Positions 34,381 to 43,962 of a stretch of 64,000 nt of DNA are shown piece after piece. A program made the position numbers and the translations under genes. The stretch's first letter is position 1; each line of letters starts with the position of its first letter. Source of the DNA: Streptomyces sp. VRA16 Mangrove soil (lineage in GTDB: Bacteria > Actinomycetota > Actinomycetes > Streptomycetales > Streptomycetaceae). The DNA lies in contig NZ_JAFVLN010000002.1 of assembly GCF_017377775.1 (NCBI RefSeq), positions 186,001 to 250,000 of the forward strand. Direction: 5' to 3'. The notes below the pieces were generated by a model. It was not told where the DNA came from, made no database searches, and was given only the letters and a program-made list of their open reading frames with translations.

Positions 34381-34840
34381 AGGTTTCTGGCGGGGTCGCA
34401 GTAGCGATCTCCGCCCATACGGTCTTCGTGTACGCGTCGCGGGTTACGCAGCCCCATGCCCGGGTGTGGGCGGCTACGAGGAGGAGGCCTCGGCCCGATT
34501 CGGTTGACCCGGCGTCGAGTTGGAGCTCGGGGCGTCGGTCGGGTCGGGTGTCGGTGACTTCTACGCGGATGTGGCCGGGGAGCAGCATCAGGGTGAGGCG
34601 GAAGTCGCGGCCCGGGGTGCGGCCGTGGGTGACGGCGTTCGCGGCGAGTTCCGCGACGACGGCGGCGACGGCTCGGGAGACGGGTTCGGTGGGGGCGATG
34701 CCGCGATCTGCGAGGTGGGCAGTGGCCAGGGTGCGGGCGAGGCGGGCAGCACGGGTGGCACTGGAGAGGGTGACGGTGAACGAGGTGGCTACGGACTGGA
34801 GTTGGGACTCCGCGCCTGGGGTGCGAGTTGCTGAATTCAT
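34376..34840 (-). CDS. GHKL ATP-binding protein (anti-sigma-like)
   Basis: This 154-residue cytosolic protein has a histidine kinase-like ATPase fold of the anti-sigma/RsbW type. The N box AAVVAELAANAVTHG lies near residues 60-74. The G-box region DTRPDRRPEL and GRGLLLVAAHTRAWG lies near 96-130. Streptomyces genomes encode many such proteins next to Xre/DUF397 pairs. They are thought to act as regulators that bind partner proteins, rather than as kinases. It is divergent from the Xre gene. Confidence 0.9.
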   Translation of the reverse strand: MNSATRTPGAESQLQSVATSFTVTLSSATRAARLARTLATAHLADRGIAPTEPVSRAVAAVVAELAANAVTHGRTPGRDFRLTLMLLPGHIRVEVTDTRPDRRPELQLDAGSTESGRGLLLVAAHTRAWGCVTRDAYTKTVWAEIATATPPETL

Positions 34841-35035
34841 AGCGTGAGCGTGTCGTTACGCGGTTAGCCTGACCAGCCCGGACAGCGGTACGGAGCCGCT
34901 CGTCCGGGTCGCGTCCGGTTTTGTAAGGGCGTTGTACGGGTTACGGACCGTCACGGCGGGCAGGTTCGGGGAGTTTGGATACGGGGCCGACGGGGGTTCG
35001 GCCGAGCCACAAGTACGGCGGCACGGAGCACAAGG

Positions 35036-35941
35036 ATGTGGTGCGTGATGGGGACGACGGACGGGCAGGGCGGCAGGACGGAGCCGAAGGCGCCGGAGCA
35101 GGGTGTAAAGCGGGGGCGCCAGAAGGATGCCGAGGCCGAGCAGCCGGTCGCGTGGACGATGTACGGGAAACTCGTCCGCCACTTCCGCGAGCAGGCCGGC
35201 CTGACACAGCCCCAACTCGCGGACACCATCGGCTACTCGGTCGAACTGGTCGCCTCCGTGGAGCGGGCTCGGCGCCCGGCGAAGGAGTCGTTCACGGTCG
35301 CGACGGAGCAGGCTTTGTCGGCTGGGGGTGCGCTGGCTATTTTGCAGGAGGACGTCGATCTGGCGAAGTTGCCGCGGTTCTTTCAGAACTTCGCGGTGAT
35401 CGAGCGGGAGGCGGTGAGCAGGTTCGACTTCGAGCCGATGCTGGTACCCGGACTGTTGCAGACGGAGGGGTATGCACGGGCCGTGTACGCGGGTAATCGC
35501 CCGAAGCTGGATCCCGAGCTCGTGGATCAGCGGACCGAGGCTCGGCTCAACCGGCAGAAGCTCCTGACCCGCACCCCGGCAGTCGACCTGTCGTTCGTGA
35601 TCGGCGAGCAGGCGCTGACCAACCCGGTGGGCGGTCGTTCCGTCATGCGCGAACAGCTCCACCACCTGCTAGAGGTCGGCGAGTTGGACAACGTGCAGAT
35701 CCAGGTCATGCCCCCGGCGGAGGGTTTCCACCTGGGTCTCAATGGCGCCTTCGTGGTCGTCGAGACGGCGGAAAACCGGCGGTACGGCTACGTGGAGTCG
35801 CAGGGCGCCGGGATGGTGGTGGACGACGTACGCACGGCCAGCCAATTCGGTCTGCGCTATGGGATGCTGCGCTCGCAGGCGCTCAACACCGAGCAGTCTG
35901 CGCGTCTCATCGAACGTCTGGCAGGAGAGACAGCGGCATGA
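35036..35941 (+). CDS. Xre-family helix-turn-helix regulator with Scr1-type C-terminus
   Basis: This 301-residue regulator has an Xre HTH at about residues 40-95 (YGKLVRHFREQAGLTQPQLA, then TIGYSVELVASVERARR). It is followed by the long DUF5753/Scr1-like domain that starts at ENFAVIEREAVSRFDFEPM-type sequence near residue 120 and runs to the end. GGAG 7 nt upstream supports the ATG at 35036; an in-frame ATG at 35048 is the alternative. Such proteins act with the downstream DUF397 protein, and one pair (BldB/WhiJ class) controls development in Streptomyces. In this place it may regulate the island. Confidence 0.9.
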   Translation: MWCVMGTTDGQGGRTEPKAPEQGVKRGRQKDAEAEQPVAWTMYGKLVRHFREQAGLTQPQLADTIGYSVELVASVERARRPAKESFTVATEQALSAGGALAILQEDVDLAKLPRFFQNFAVIEREAVSRFDFEPMLVPGLLQTEGYARAVYAGNRPKLDPELVDQRTEARLNRQKLLTRTPAVDLSFVIGEQALTNPVGGRSVMREQLHHLLEVGELDNVQIQVMPPAEGFHLGLNGAFVVVETAENRRYGYVESQGAGMVVDDVRTASQFGLRYGMLRSQALNTEQSARLIERLAGETAA

Positions 35942-36144
35942 ACAGCGAGCGGGGAACCACCAGTAGCGCGGGTCTGAACTGGGTCAAGAGCAGCTACAGC
36001 GGCTCGGACGGCGGCAACTGCATCGAGGTTGCGGTCACGTCAGGGAGCGTACGCGTACGGGACTCGAAGGACACGGGGCTGCCGGGGCTCCGGGTCGCGG
36101 ACGCGAGTTGGTCGGCGTTCGTGACGTATGCGCGGCGCGGCTGA
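35938..36144 (+). CDS. DUF397 small protein
   Basis: This 68-residue DUF397 protein shows the family pattern LNWVKSSYSGSDGGNCIEVA and VRVRDSKD, ending with a WSAFVTYAR strand. It overlaps the Xre gene by ATGA. DUF397 proteins are thought to antagonise or modulate the paired Xre regulator. Confidence 0.93.
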   Translation: MNSERGTTSSAGLNWVKSSYSGSDGGNCIEVAVTSGSVRVRDSKDTGLPGLRVADASWSAFVTYARRG

Positions 36145-36149
36145 GCACA

Positions 36150-36210
36150 CGCCGGAGCGTCCAACCATCTCTCGTCGAACGGGAGTTGGTGTGGCCGCTC
36201 CGGCGTTTTT
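36150..36210. terminator. Terminator after DUF397, facing drmMI
   Basis: CGCCGGAGCG at 36150-36159 pairs with CGCTCCGGCG at 36196-36205, followed by TTTTT on the plus strand. An inner CCAAC/GTTGG pair extends the fold. The T-run suits the plus-strand Xre-DUF397 unit. Confidence 0.75.
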
Positions 36211-36217
36211 GGTCCGT

Positions 36218-39200
36218 TCAGAAGAGGGTCCCGCCGTCCGCCCGCGCCTGGAGCTTCTGGATCGCGGCAGCGGAAGGGCGGGGCATGTCGGGGTGCTTGA
36301 CCGGCTTCTTGTGCAGTCCGAGGTAGACCTCGTCGGCGTACGCCTGGTGGTTCAGCTGGCGCAGCCGGTCGATGATCTCCGTACGCGCCAGGAGGCCGAT
36401 GGTGTAGCGGGGACCCTGGTCGGTGTCGTGGAAACCGTGGTCCAGGGGGACGGTCTGGTGGGTGGGGTCAGCGGGAGGCGTCTCACCGGAGTCGTCCAGA
36501 AGGTCGAGCCAGCCGTAGGCCTCAACGGTGGCGCTGTCGATCTCCGTGTGGATACGGCGGAGTTCAACGATGTCGGGGTCCTGGCAGGCTTCGTCGTGGA
36601 CGAGGTTGTAGGTGGCGGTGAGGCCGATGTTGCGGGCCTGCATGAGGTTGGCTCGGTGGGTGTGGAGGGTGGTGCCGGTGGTTCGGAGGGCTTCGGTTAG
36701 GGGCGGGCGGACCAGGGTTTCGAAGACGTCGGTGGGCGCATAGCGGAGGTCGCCCTTGATCGTGCCCGCCCGGTCAAGGGCCCACCAGTAGTGAGGGGCG
36801 CTGCTGAGCAGTGCCAGGTCGGCAGGTTCCTCCGAGGCAAAAACAACGGTGGCTTCACTGAAGACGGGACCTGTGTGCACGAGAACAGGCATGACAGCCT
36901 TGCTGTGCCGAGTGAGTACGATGCAGTGATCCATAGCCTTCAACTGGCAGTACAGCTGTAGCCGAGCACGCTCATAGAGCCACCACTGCTCACGGGCGTT
37001 CTTGCTGAACGACTTCCCAGCGCGCTCCGGCTTGACGTCGCGAACCACTTGCTCATACGCCAGGGGAAACTCCTCCGCCTTCGCTCGCGTCCAGTCGTGG
37101 AAGTTGATCACCCACCGATCGGTCCCATGCTGGGGATGCGAGTTAACGTCCAGCCCGTTGAGGTACGGGAACAGCACCTCCCGGTACCGCTCATCCTCGG
37201 CAATCCACTCTCGCGCAGTCTCCTCCGGCAACGTAAAGCCGAGGCCAAGCACAGTGGACCCCTGAAAAGCAGTCCCGCCATTCCCCGCCAACGCCTCGGC
37301 CCAAGACGAAACCCGAGTCCCCGGATTCAGCGACGTATCAATGCCGGCCGTCACCACAACGCCGCCCAGCACCCGCTCAGCCTCAGCCCCCACGGCCGCC
37401 CTACTCGTCCACACCGCGCAGTACTCCAGCACAGCCGAAGCCGACGGCCACGGCGCGCTCTTCACCGCACGACGGATCTCGACCCCGGACGCCGCGAGCT
37501 GGTCGAGCCCCACCTCACGGGTGTCCCCCTGCGCCAACGTATTCGTGGCGATCAGCCCAGACTGCCCACCCTCATTCAGCAGCCCGTGCACCCGCAACTC
37601 GAAGTAGGCGACAAGGTCCGCGCTACCCCGGCGCCCGGCCGCCAGATAGTCGACCATGTACTCCCGGTAGGCCTCCCCCATGGCCCCGGTGAGCTTCTGT
37701 CCGCCGAGGAACGGCGGATTCCCCACCACCGCGTCGAAACCACCCCGCCCCGCACTGAACACCTCAGGGAACTCCAACGGCCAGTGCACCGGCACCCGTT
37801 CAAGGTTCCCCTCGGACAGCTCGCTCGCAAGCCACTCCTTCGCGGTGGCCTCCGCCTCCCGAACCGCCTCCGCGTCGCCCTCCCGTTCCTCCCCCGGCGC
37901 AATCGCCCGAGCCAGCTCCGCCGCCACCGGGAACAGGTCCCGCAGCCGATCCCCGTCGCCGCCATCACGCTCGTACCACTCAACGCGCCCCGAAGCACAC
38001 GTAGCCAACGCCGCGCCCGCGACCAGGTCACCGATCAGCCGCAGGCGATCCGTGTGCTCCCGCACTTTCCGCAGCCGCCACCGCTTCTCAGCAACGCTGT
38101 CCAGGTCCTTGCCCTCAATGGACGTAATCGCACGCCGCTCCTCGGCCAACGCCGCCACCAACCGGTCGATCTGCGCGTCCGAGCCGATCAAATCGCCCTT
38201 CGCGACGTCGAGATGGACCGCCTCCAACTGGTCCACCGACGTGACGCCCAGCAACGAGTCCCCGGACACCAGCCGGTCGTCGAGGAACGTGAACGGCCGC
38301 CCCGGGTCCATCGAGACAAGCCACAGCGACAGCTTGGCCATCTCCACAGCCATGGGGTTGATGTCCACGCCATACAGGCAGTGCTCGATAATCTGCCGCC
38401 GGGCCTCCACAACAACCGGGTCCTGCTCGGCGTCGGCCGCCGTAACCGCATCAACAGCGCGCCCGGCCCGGTACGCCATCGCCTCCGCTCGGCCCTCCTG
38501 CTCCCACGCCTCGATCAACCGGTCCGCGAGATAGCGGCACGCCGCCACCAGGAACGCGGCCGAGCCCATCGCCACGTCCGCGACCTTCAACCCCAGAATC
38601 TCCTCGCGGGACTTGAGGCGCCACTCCCCCGTGTCCGCCGTCTGCAACGGACCCGGCTCGTACACCAGCGGCTCCAGCGCGTGCAGCACGACCTCCTCCG
38701 CCAGGAAGCGGGGTGTGTAGTGCGTGCCCGTGTTCTTCCGCAGCGAGGATTCGGTGACGTACAGCGCGCCGTTCGGGATGACCATCGGCAGCCCGCGCAG
38801 GTCCTCCCGCAGCACGCCCACGAACGGCAGCAGCCGCTCCGTCAGCGCCGTGTCCTTCGTGACCGCGTTCAGGCGGCGCCGCGCCTCCTCCGCGTCCGAG
38901 CCGGACACGGGCGCGAGGCGCTTCTCCAACTGGCCCGCCGTGGCCGGAGGCTTCGGCTCCTTCCACTTCTCGACAATCGACTTGGCCAGCGTCTTGACGG
39001 AACCGCCCGCCTTCGCCGCCAGCGCCTCCAACTCCCGCAGCGGCACCTCGTGTTCGAGCCCCTCGGGCCCGATCAGGCCCACCATGTGCTCCGTCGCACG
39101 CCGGCCGTCGTACGAGAGCAGGCCCTCATACACGTAACCGATCTGCTCGACGTCGAGCGCGCGGAAGCTGAGCGTGCGGATCTCGCGGTTCTTGCCCTTG

Positions 39201-40504
39201 CCGACGCGGACCTCCTGCACCGCCTGGAGCATGTGCAGGACCGTGCGGTCGTCGATCGGCAGCAACGGCGTCGTGCGCTCCAGCCACGCGTACGTGTCCG
39301 GGTCGAAGATCGAGCCGTCGTACGCGGGCAGGTGGAAGCCGGACGCCGGGTGGTCGACGCCGCCGTGGACGGCGTGGAACAGGGCGATCAGGCGGTGCCA
39401 GGCCGACGTGGTGTGTTCGAGGGCCGTCTCGCCCTCCTCGTCGGCCCGCTTCTTCAGGTCGTCGCGGAGGAAGCGCGCGGAGTACGACGTCGCGTACACC
39501 TCGTTGTCGGCGGGGAGCAGCCCTCGCTCCTCGGCGAAGAGCAGGAAGACGATGCGCATCATCACCGCGACCGCGCCGCGGTAGACCTCCGTCGCGGGGA
39601 CGCCCGAGGCGTGCAGACCCTGTGCGCCGTTCTCCACCGCCCGCACGTCGGCGCGGCCGATCGCGTCGACGAGCAGCTCGACCGCCTGCCGGACCTGGAC
39701 GCCGAGTGCCTCGGTGACGTCCTCACCGGCCGCGAGACTCGCCCTCAACAGTCCGACGAGGGTCTCCCCGTCCTCGTACTCGAAGAAGCGGCGACGGCGC
39801 AGTAGGGAGACGAAAGCGCGCACGACGTTACGGTCCGCAGCCGTGTTCCAGTCAACTGCGTCGAAGACAGCCGTGGTCGTCACGCCGCCGACCGGCGCCC
39901 ACACCAGGCACCACCAACGGCCGTCGGTGACCAGGCCGAGCGGGATGTTGTGGTGGCGCAGCAGGCGGGCGAGACGGTCTGCCGGGGCGGCCGACCAGTC
40001 GCCGCCGCCAGTGCCTCGCAGGGTGGGGACGGTGCCGGACGGGATCGTCATGCCGAGGAGGCGTACGCGCTTGGCGGCCGACTCGGTGTCGGGTTCCGCG
40101 GCGATGTCGTGACCCGGTTCGACGAGTGCGAAGTCTGGGCGGACCTCGGTGTCGTGCTCGGCCACGCGCAGGGTGAGGCGGTCCAGGCCGACGTGCTCGG
40201 CCTGGCCCTGTCGGAGGGTCAGGGCGTCGTCCCACTCCAGCAGGCGAGCAAGCACGTACGCCACCCACTCGTCACGGCCCGCGGTCGTGTCCGTCTGCCA
40301 GTCGGCGTGCCGGGCGCGCAGGCGGGCCCGCTCGTCCTTCTCCAGGGAGTCCAACTGGGGCCAGGCGCCGAGGAGTACGGGCATGGTCAGGAACGGGCCC
40401 GACACCTCGGTGAGGTCGAGCCACTCCTGGTGCTGGCCGCGACCGTCGGCCGCCTTGGCCTTGGCGGCGGCGAGTCCGCGGTTCATGGGGCGGCGGGGGC
40501 TCAT
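36218..40504 (-). CDS. drmMI: DISARM adenine methyltransferase DrmMI
   Basis: This 1428-residue protein fits the large class 1 DISARM N6-adenine methylase, related to Eco57I-type type IIG methylases. The SAM-binding motif I is ADVAMGSAAFLVAACRYL near residue 645, and the catalytic motif IV is AVVGNPPFLGGQ near 928. The N-terminal ~500 residues are helical and the C-terminal ~350 residues probably recognise the target site. It should mark host DNA so that DISARM spares it. The ATG at 40504 overlaps the drmD stop (ATGA). Motif I has SAAF where many relatives have SGAF. An upstream endonuclease domain was not clearly seen, as expected for a DISARM methylase. Confidence 0.88.
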   Translation of the reverse strand: MSPRRPMNRGLAAAKAKAADGRGQHQEWLDLTEVSGPFLTMPVLLGAWPQLDSLEKDERARLRARHADWQTDTTAGRDEWVAYVLARLLEWDDALTLRQGQAEHVGLDRLTLRVAEHDTEVRPDFALVEPGHDIAAEPDTESAAKRVRLLGMTIPSGTVPTLRGTGGGDWSAAPADRLARLLRHHNIPLGLVTDGRWWCLVWAPVGGVTTTAVFDAVDWNTAADRNVVRAFVSLLRRRRFFEYEDGETLVGLLRASLAAGEDVTEALGVQVRQAVELLVDAIGRADVRAVENGAQGLHASGVPATEVYRGAVAVMMRIVFLLFAEERGLLPADNEVYATSYSARFLRDDLKKRADEEGETALEHTTSAWHRLIALFHAVHGGVDHPASGFHLPAYDGSIFDPDTYAWLERTTPLLPIDDRTVLHMLQAVQEVRVGKGKNREIRTLSFRALDVEQIGYVYEGLLSYDGRRATEHMVGLIGPEGLEHEVPLRELEALAAKAGGSVKTLAKSIVEKWKEPKPPATAGQLEKRLAPVSGSDAEEARRRLNAVTKDTALTERLLPFVGVLREDLRGLPMVIPNGALYVTESSLRKNTGTHYTPRFLAEEVVLHALEPLVYEPGPLQTADTGEWRLKSREEILGLKVADVAMGSAAFLVAACRYLADRLIEAWEQEGRAEAMAYRAGRAVDAVTAADAEQDPVVVEARRQIIEHCLYGVDINPMAVEMAKLSLWLVSMDPGRPFTFLDDRLVSGDSLLGVTSVDQLEAVHLDVAKGDLIGSDAQIDRLVAALAEERRAITSIEGKDLDSVAEKRWRLRKVREHTDRLRLIGDLVAGAALATCASGRVEWYERDGGDGDRLRDLFPVAAELARAIAPGEEREGDAEAVREAEATAKEWLASELSEGNLERVPVHWPLEFPEVFSAGRGGFDAVVGNPPFLGGQKLTGAMGEAYREYMVDYLAAGRRGSADLVAYFELRVHGLLNEGGQSGLIATNTLAQGDTREVGLDQLAASGVEIRRAVKSAPWPSASAVLEYCAVWTSRAAVGAEAERVLGGVVVTAGIDTSLNPGTRVSSWAEALAGNGGTAFQGSTVLGLGFTLPEETAREWIAEDERYREVLFPYLNGLDVNSHPQHGTDRWVINFHDWTRAKAEEFPLAYEQVVRDVKPERAGKSFSKNAREQWWLYERARLQLYCQLKAMDHCIVLTRHSKAVMPVLVHTGPVFSEATVVFASEEPADLALLSSAPHYWWALDRAGTIKGDLRYAPTDVFETLVRPPLTEALRTTGTTLHTHRANLMQARNIGLTATYNLVHDEACQDPDIVELRRIHTEIDSATVEAYGWLDLLDDSGETPPADPTHQTVPLDHGFHDTDQGPRYTIGLLARTEIIDRLRQLNHQAYADEVYLGLHKKPVKHPDMPRPSAAAIQKLQARADGGTLF

Positions 40505-43500
40505 CGGCGGGCTTCCTTTGCGGGGATCACGAAGACGACAGCGGCGGGGAACAGGTGCGGGCGGGGGGCGCGGTAGCGGGCGGCGATCGTGGCGAGTTCG
40601 CGGTCGCGCTCGGCGGGCAGGCCTTTGACCCGTTCGTCCCAGCGGCGGCGGTCGTCCTCGAACTGGCGGCGCTCGTGCCCGGTCAGTTCGTGGGTGGAGA
40701 GGAGGGCGAGTTGTTCGCCCTCGCCGTCGCCCTCCTCCTTGAGCTTGGCGCGCAGGGTGGCCTCGAAGCGGTCGAGGGTCGCGGTGATACGACGTTCCTC
40801 CTCCGCCCTGCGGTCGGCGAGACGCCCCTTCAGCTGGCCGCCGAGTTCCGTGGCGCGGGCTTCGAGGGACCGGTGGAGCGGGTCGCGCAGCGTCGGCCAG
40901 GCCTGCGCGAGTTCCTTGCGCAGATGGGGGGCCGCCTCGGTGCCTTCGCTCAGGGCGTGGGCCAGGACTCGGCCCTGTTCGTTCACCGACTCCCAGCGGC
41001 GGAAACGGCCCGTGTCGCCGAACCAGCCGCCCGCGTACAGGATCTCCTCGTGCAGGCGGGTTCCGTCGGTGCCGACGAGGACGTAGCGGGCGTAGGCGGA
41101 GACGAGGGTGGTGGTGAGCGCCGGATCGTCGGAGACGACGGCGGTGACGCGGCTGAGGCCGACCTCGTCAGCGTTCCACACTGCTGCTGTCAGCAGGCGG
41201 GTGGAGAGGGCGACGAGGGGATGCTTGAGGTGGGTGAGCACGACGTCATCGCCGGCTCGCGCGGCGGTCTTCGAGGAGAAGGTGATGGGGCGCTGCTCGC
41301 CCTCGCGCAACTTGTGGGCGAGCCCGCGCGTCGCCCGCTCCCAACTACCGGACAGCGGCTGCACGTCGAACAGCTCGCCCGGTTCGAAGTCCTCGGCGCG
41401 CAGCAGGGACGGAATCAGGGGCGGCTGGTGGTCCAGGGCGAGCGCGGTGTCGACGACGCGCTTGACGTTGGCCGGAGTGAGGCCGAGGGCCGATACGGTC
41501 TTGTCGTACTCCTCGGCAAGCTTCTTCGACTGCGCCGTGACGTTCTGCTCGGGCGCGACCTCGCCGCCGGTACGACGGCCCTTGATCGGCCTGGGCCTGG
41601 CGCGCTCGATGTCGACGGGTGCGGTGTCACCGGTCATACGCCGCTGTACGGCGTCGGCGAGGACGGCGTTGACGGAGCCGAGGTCCTGCTCCATGCGCGC
41701 GACCTTCTTGGCGACACGGGAAAGGAACTCCAGGTCGGCCTCGTAGGAACCGGCCTGTGCCTGCTGCCATCCGGAGCCGATGAAGTGCGTGATCTCGGGG
41801 TCGTGCCGCTGGCCCCAGCGGTCGATACGGCCGATGCGCTGTTCCAGCTTGTTGGGGTTGAAGGGAATGTCGTAGTTGATCAGGCGGTGGCAGTGGTTCT
41901 GCAGGTCGATGCCTTCACCGGCGGCGTCGGTGGCGAGCAGGATGCGGACCCGGCCCTCGGGGCGCGACGGCGCGCTCTGGAAACCGAGGCGGATCCGCTC
42001 GCGCTCCTCCGCGCTCAGGCCGCCGTGCAGGCGCTCGACGCGGCCACCGTCGGTGAGTTTCTCCTGCTGGAGCAGGTCGTACAGCCACTTTTGGGTGTCG
42101 CGGTACTCGGTGAAGACGACGATCCGCTGATCCGTCCACAGTTCGCCGTCCGGTCGGCAGACCGCCTTGAGTTCACTGATCAGCGCCTCCGCCTTGGAAT
42201 CGGGAGCGGCCTCGTGCGTGAGGGCCCACCGCTCCATGTGCTGCAGGAGACCGAGTTCCTGGCCGTCCTCGGCAGGGGTGAGGGAGGTGGAGCGGGTGAG
42301 CGCGTCGTCCTCGGCGTCCGCGAGTCCGCTGTCGTCCAGGTCGGCGACCAGGTCACCGAACTCTTCGAGCCACTCGGGGACTTCGGCGGCAGCGGCACGC
42401 CCCCGCCCGACGGCGTCCTCAAGGTGTGAGAGGTAGACCTGGACGGTGTGCAGGAAGGCGGCGGGCGACGAGAAGAGGCGCTTCTTCAGCAACAACGTCA
42501 CCAGGTCGGCGGCCCGCCGTCCGCCGCGCGCCTTCGGCGTCAACTTCTTGCGGCGCAACTCGGCGAAGGAACCGAGCAGTTCATGGATCTCGCGCTCCTG
42601 CGACGTGTAGTCGACGGAGATCTCGCAGGTGGTGCGCCTACGGAAACGGGGGTTGCCCTTCTCGTCCGTGACCGTCGACTTCAGGCGCCGTACGACCGTG
42701 TCCTTGAGGGCCTCCTTGTCCGGGTCGACGCCGCGGGCGAACCGCTGGTCGTCGATGAGTTCCAGGAGGGCCGTGTACGACTCCGGGTAGCCGTTGTGCG
42801 GGGTGGCGGACAGGAACAGCCGGTGCTCGAAGTGCGGGACAAGGCGCCGGATCAGCTTCGTCTGCTGGGAGTCGACGGCGTAGACCTGCTTGGGTGCGGC
42901 GGGCGCCACGTGGTGTGCCTCGTCCAGGACGAGCAGGTCGAAGAAGCGCTTGTGGTCGCCGTCGGTGGCCGTCGCCTCCTCGGAGCCGATGACCTCGTCG
43001 AGCAGGCGCTGCGCCTTCTGCCCGCGCAGCCACGGCAGGGAGACGATCGTGAGCGGGTGGACGCGGAAGGGATTGGCCGCCGTGCCGTGGGTGCGGCGCA
43101 GGCGTGCGCACTGCTCGGAGTCGACGACGGTGAACTCCAGGCCGAACTTCTCCGCCATCTCGTCACGCCACTTGAGGGTCAGCCCGGCCGGGCAGACGAT
43201 CATGGTGCGTCGGGCCCTCGCCCGCAGCTGGAGCTCCTGGATGACCAGGCCCGCCTCGATGGTCTTACCGAGACCGACGTCGTCGGCGAGGAGCAGGTTG
43301 ACGCGCGGGGCGCCGACGGCACGGGAGACCGGCTCCAGCTGGTAGGGCTCCACGGCGACGCCCGAGCGGAACGGGGCCTGCAGGGTTTTGGCGTCGGCCG
43401 AGGCGACGGCTGACCAGCGGACGGCGTCGAGGAACGCGGCGAGCCGGTTCGGCGAGTCGTACGCGTCGGTGGAGGCGTCGGGGAGGGAGCCCTTGGGCAG

Positions 43501-43791
43501 GATGCGGCGGCCGGGCTCAACCTCCCAGATGACGGAGAGGAGGTCTCCGAAGCGGCCGTCGGCGACGGACTGCAGATGGACCAAGGTCACCCCGGTGCGC
43601 TCACGGGCTTCGTCGCCGCCGGTGTCATCAGCGTCCCGGAAGTCCTTTGTGTCCGTGGCGTCCGGCGTGGACGACGGCTCCACGCGCGCCACGACCCAGG
43701 ACTGGCCACGCACCTCGACGAGGTTGCCCTCCTGCGGCAGCTGCTCGTCCGCCTCTCGCTCGCCGACGGTTCGGGCCGCTGAGGTCGTCAT
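40501..43791 (-). CDS. drmD: DISARM SNF2-like helicase DrmD
   Basis: This 1096-residue SNF2/RapA-like helicase is the marker of class 1 DISARM. Walker A LLADDVGLGKTIEAGLVIQE is near residue 172 and the DEAH box LLVLDEAHHVAP is near 290. The C-terminal helicase block ATDAAGEGIDLQ and EQRIGRIDRWGQ is near 610-655. The last ~300 residues include a helical, charged region. The ATG at 43791 follows GAGGGG about 7 nt upstream; a longer in-frame extension lacks such a site. It is the first gene of a two-gene operon with drmMI, separated from drmABC by about 15.6 kb. Confidence 0.9.
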   Translation of the reverse strand: MTTSAARTVGEREADEQLPQEGNLVEVRGQSWVVARVEPSSTPDATDTKDFRDADDTGGDEARERTGVTLVHLQSVADGRFGDLLSVIWEVEPGRRILPKGSLPDASTDAYDSPNRLAAFLDAVRWSAVASADAKTLQAPFRSGVAVEPYQLEPVSRAVGAPRVNLLLADDVGLGKTIEAGLVIQELQLRARARRTMIVCPAGLTLKWRDEMAEKFGLEFTVVDSEQCARLRRTHGTAANPFRVHPLTIVSLPWLRGQKAQRLLDEVIGSEEATATDGDHKRFFDLLVLDEAHHVAPAAPKQVYAVDSQQTKLIRRLVPHFEHRLFLSATPHNGYPESYTALLELIDDQRFARGVDPDKEALKDTVVRRLKSTVTDEKGNPRFRRRTTCEISVDYTSQEREIHELLGSFAELRRKKLTPKARGGRRAADLVTLLLKKRLFSSPAAFLHTVQVYLSHLEDAVGRGRAAAAEVPEWLEEFGDLVADLDDSGLADAEDDALTRSTSLTPAEDGQELGLLQHMERWALTHEAAPDSKAEALISELKAVCRPDGELWTDQRIVVFTEYRDTQKWLYDLLQQEKLTDGGRVERLHGGLSAEERERIRLGFQSAPSRPEGRVRILLATDAAGEGIDLQNHCHRLINYDIPFNPNKLEQRIGRIDRWGQRHDPEITHFIGSGWQQAQAGSYEADLEFLSRVAKKVARMEQDLGSVNAVLADAVQRRMTGDTAPVDIERARPRPIKGRRTGGEVAPEQNVTAQSKKLAEEYDKTVSALGLTPANVKRVVDTALALDHQPPLIPSLLRAEDFEPGELFDVQPLSGSWERATRGLAHKLREGEQRPITFSSKTAARAGDDVVLTHLKHPLVALSTRLLTAAVWNADEVGLSRVTAVVSDDPALTTTLVSAYARYVLVGTDGTRLHEEILYAGGWFGDTGRFRRWESVNEQGRVLAHALSEGTEAAPHLRKELAQAWPTLRDPLHRSLEARATELGGQLKGRLADRRAEEERRITATLDRFEATLRAKLKEEGDGEGEQLALLSTHELTGHERRQFEDDRRRWDERVKGLPAERDRELATIAARYRAPRPHLFPAAVVFVIPAKEARR

Positions 43792-43916
43792 CGCTGTTCC
43801 CCTCGCTGTCTGCTGCTGGATGAGCCGTCCGCGCTGTCCCAGCCGGTCACGCCGACCGTAGACAGTGTCCCGTTTCCCCAGCGGAGCAGCCCGACCGCAC
43901 GCTAACACGACCAGTA

Positions 43917-43931
43917 CTATGTGAACATAGA
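43917..43931 (-). promoter_or_regulatory. Shared island box 5, palindromic half form (drmD)
   Basis: CTATGTGAACATAG (43917-43930) is a perfect 14-bp palindrome around the GTTCAC core of the island box. It lies 126 bp upstream of the drmD start. The TTGAC half is not conserved. Confidence 0.45.
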
Positions 43932-43962
43932 TTTCACCATGGCCGGTGCGGCGGTATGCCCG

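Noticed and set aside
37049..39805. A 918-codon plus-strand open frame inside drmMI
   Set aside because: It is Arg/His/Pro-rich with no domain, and lies wholly opposite the methylase motifs.
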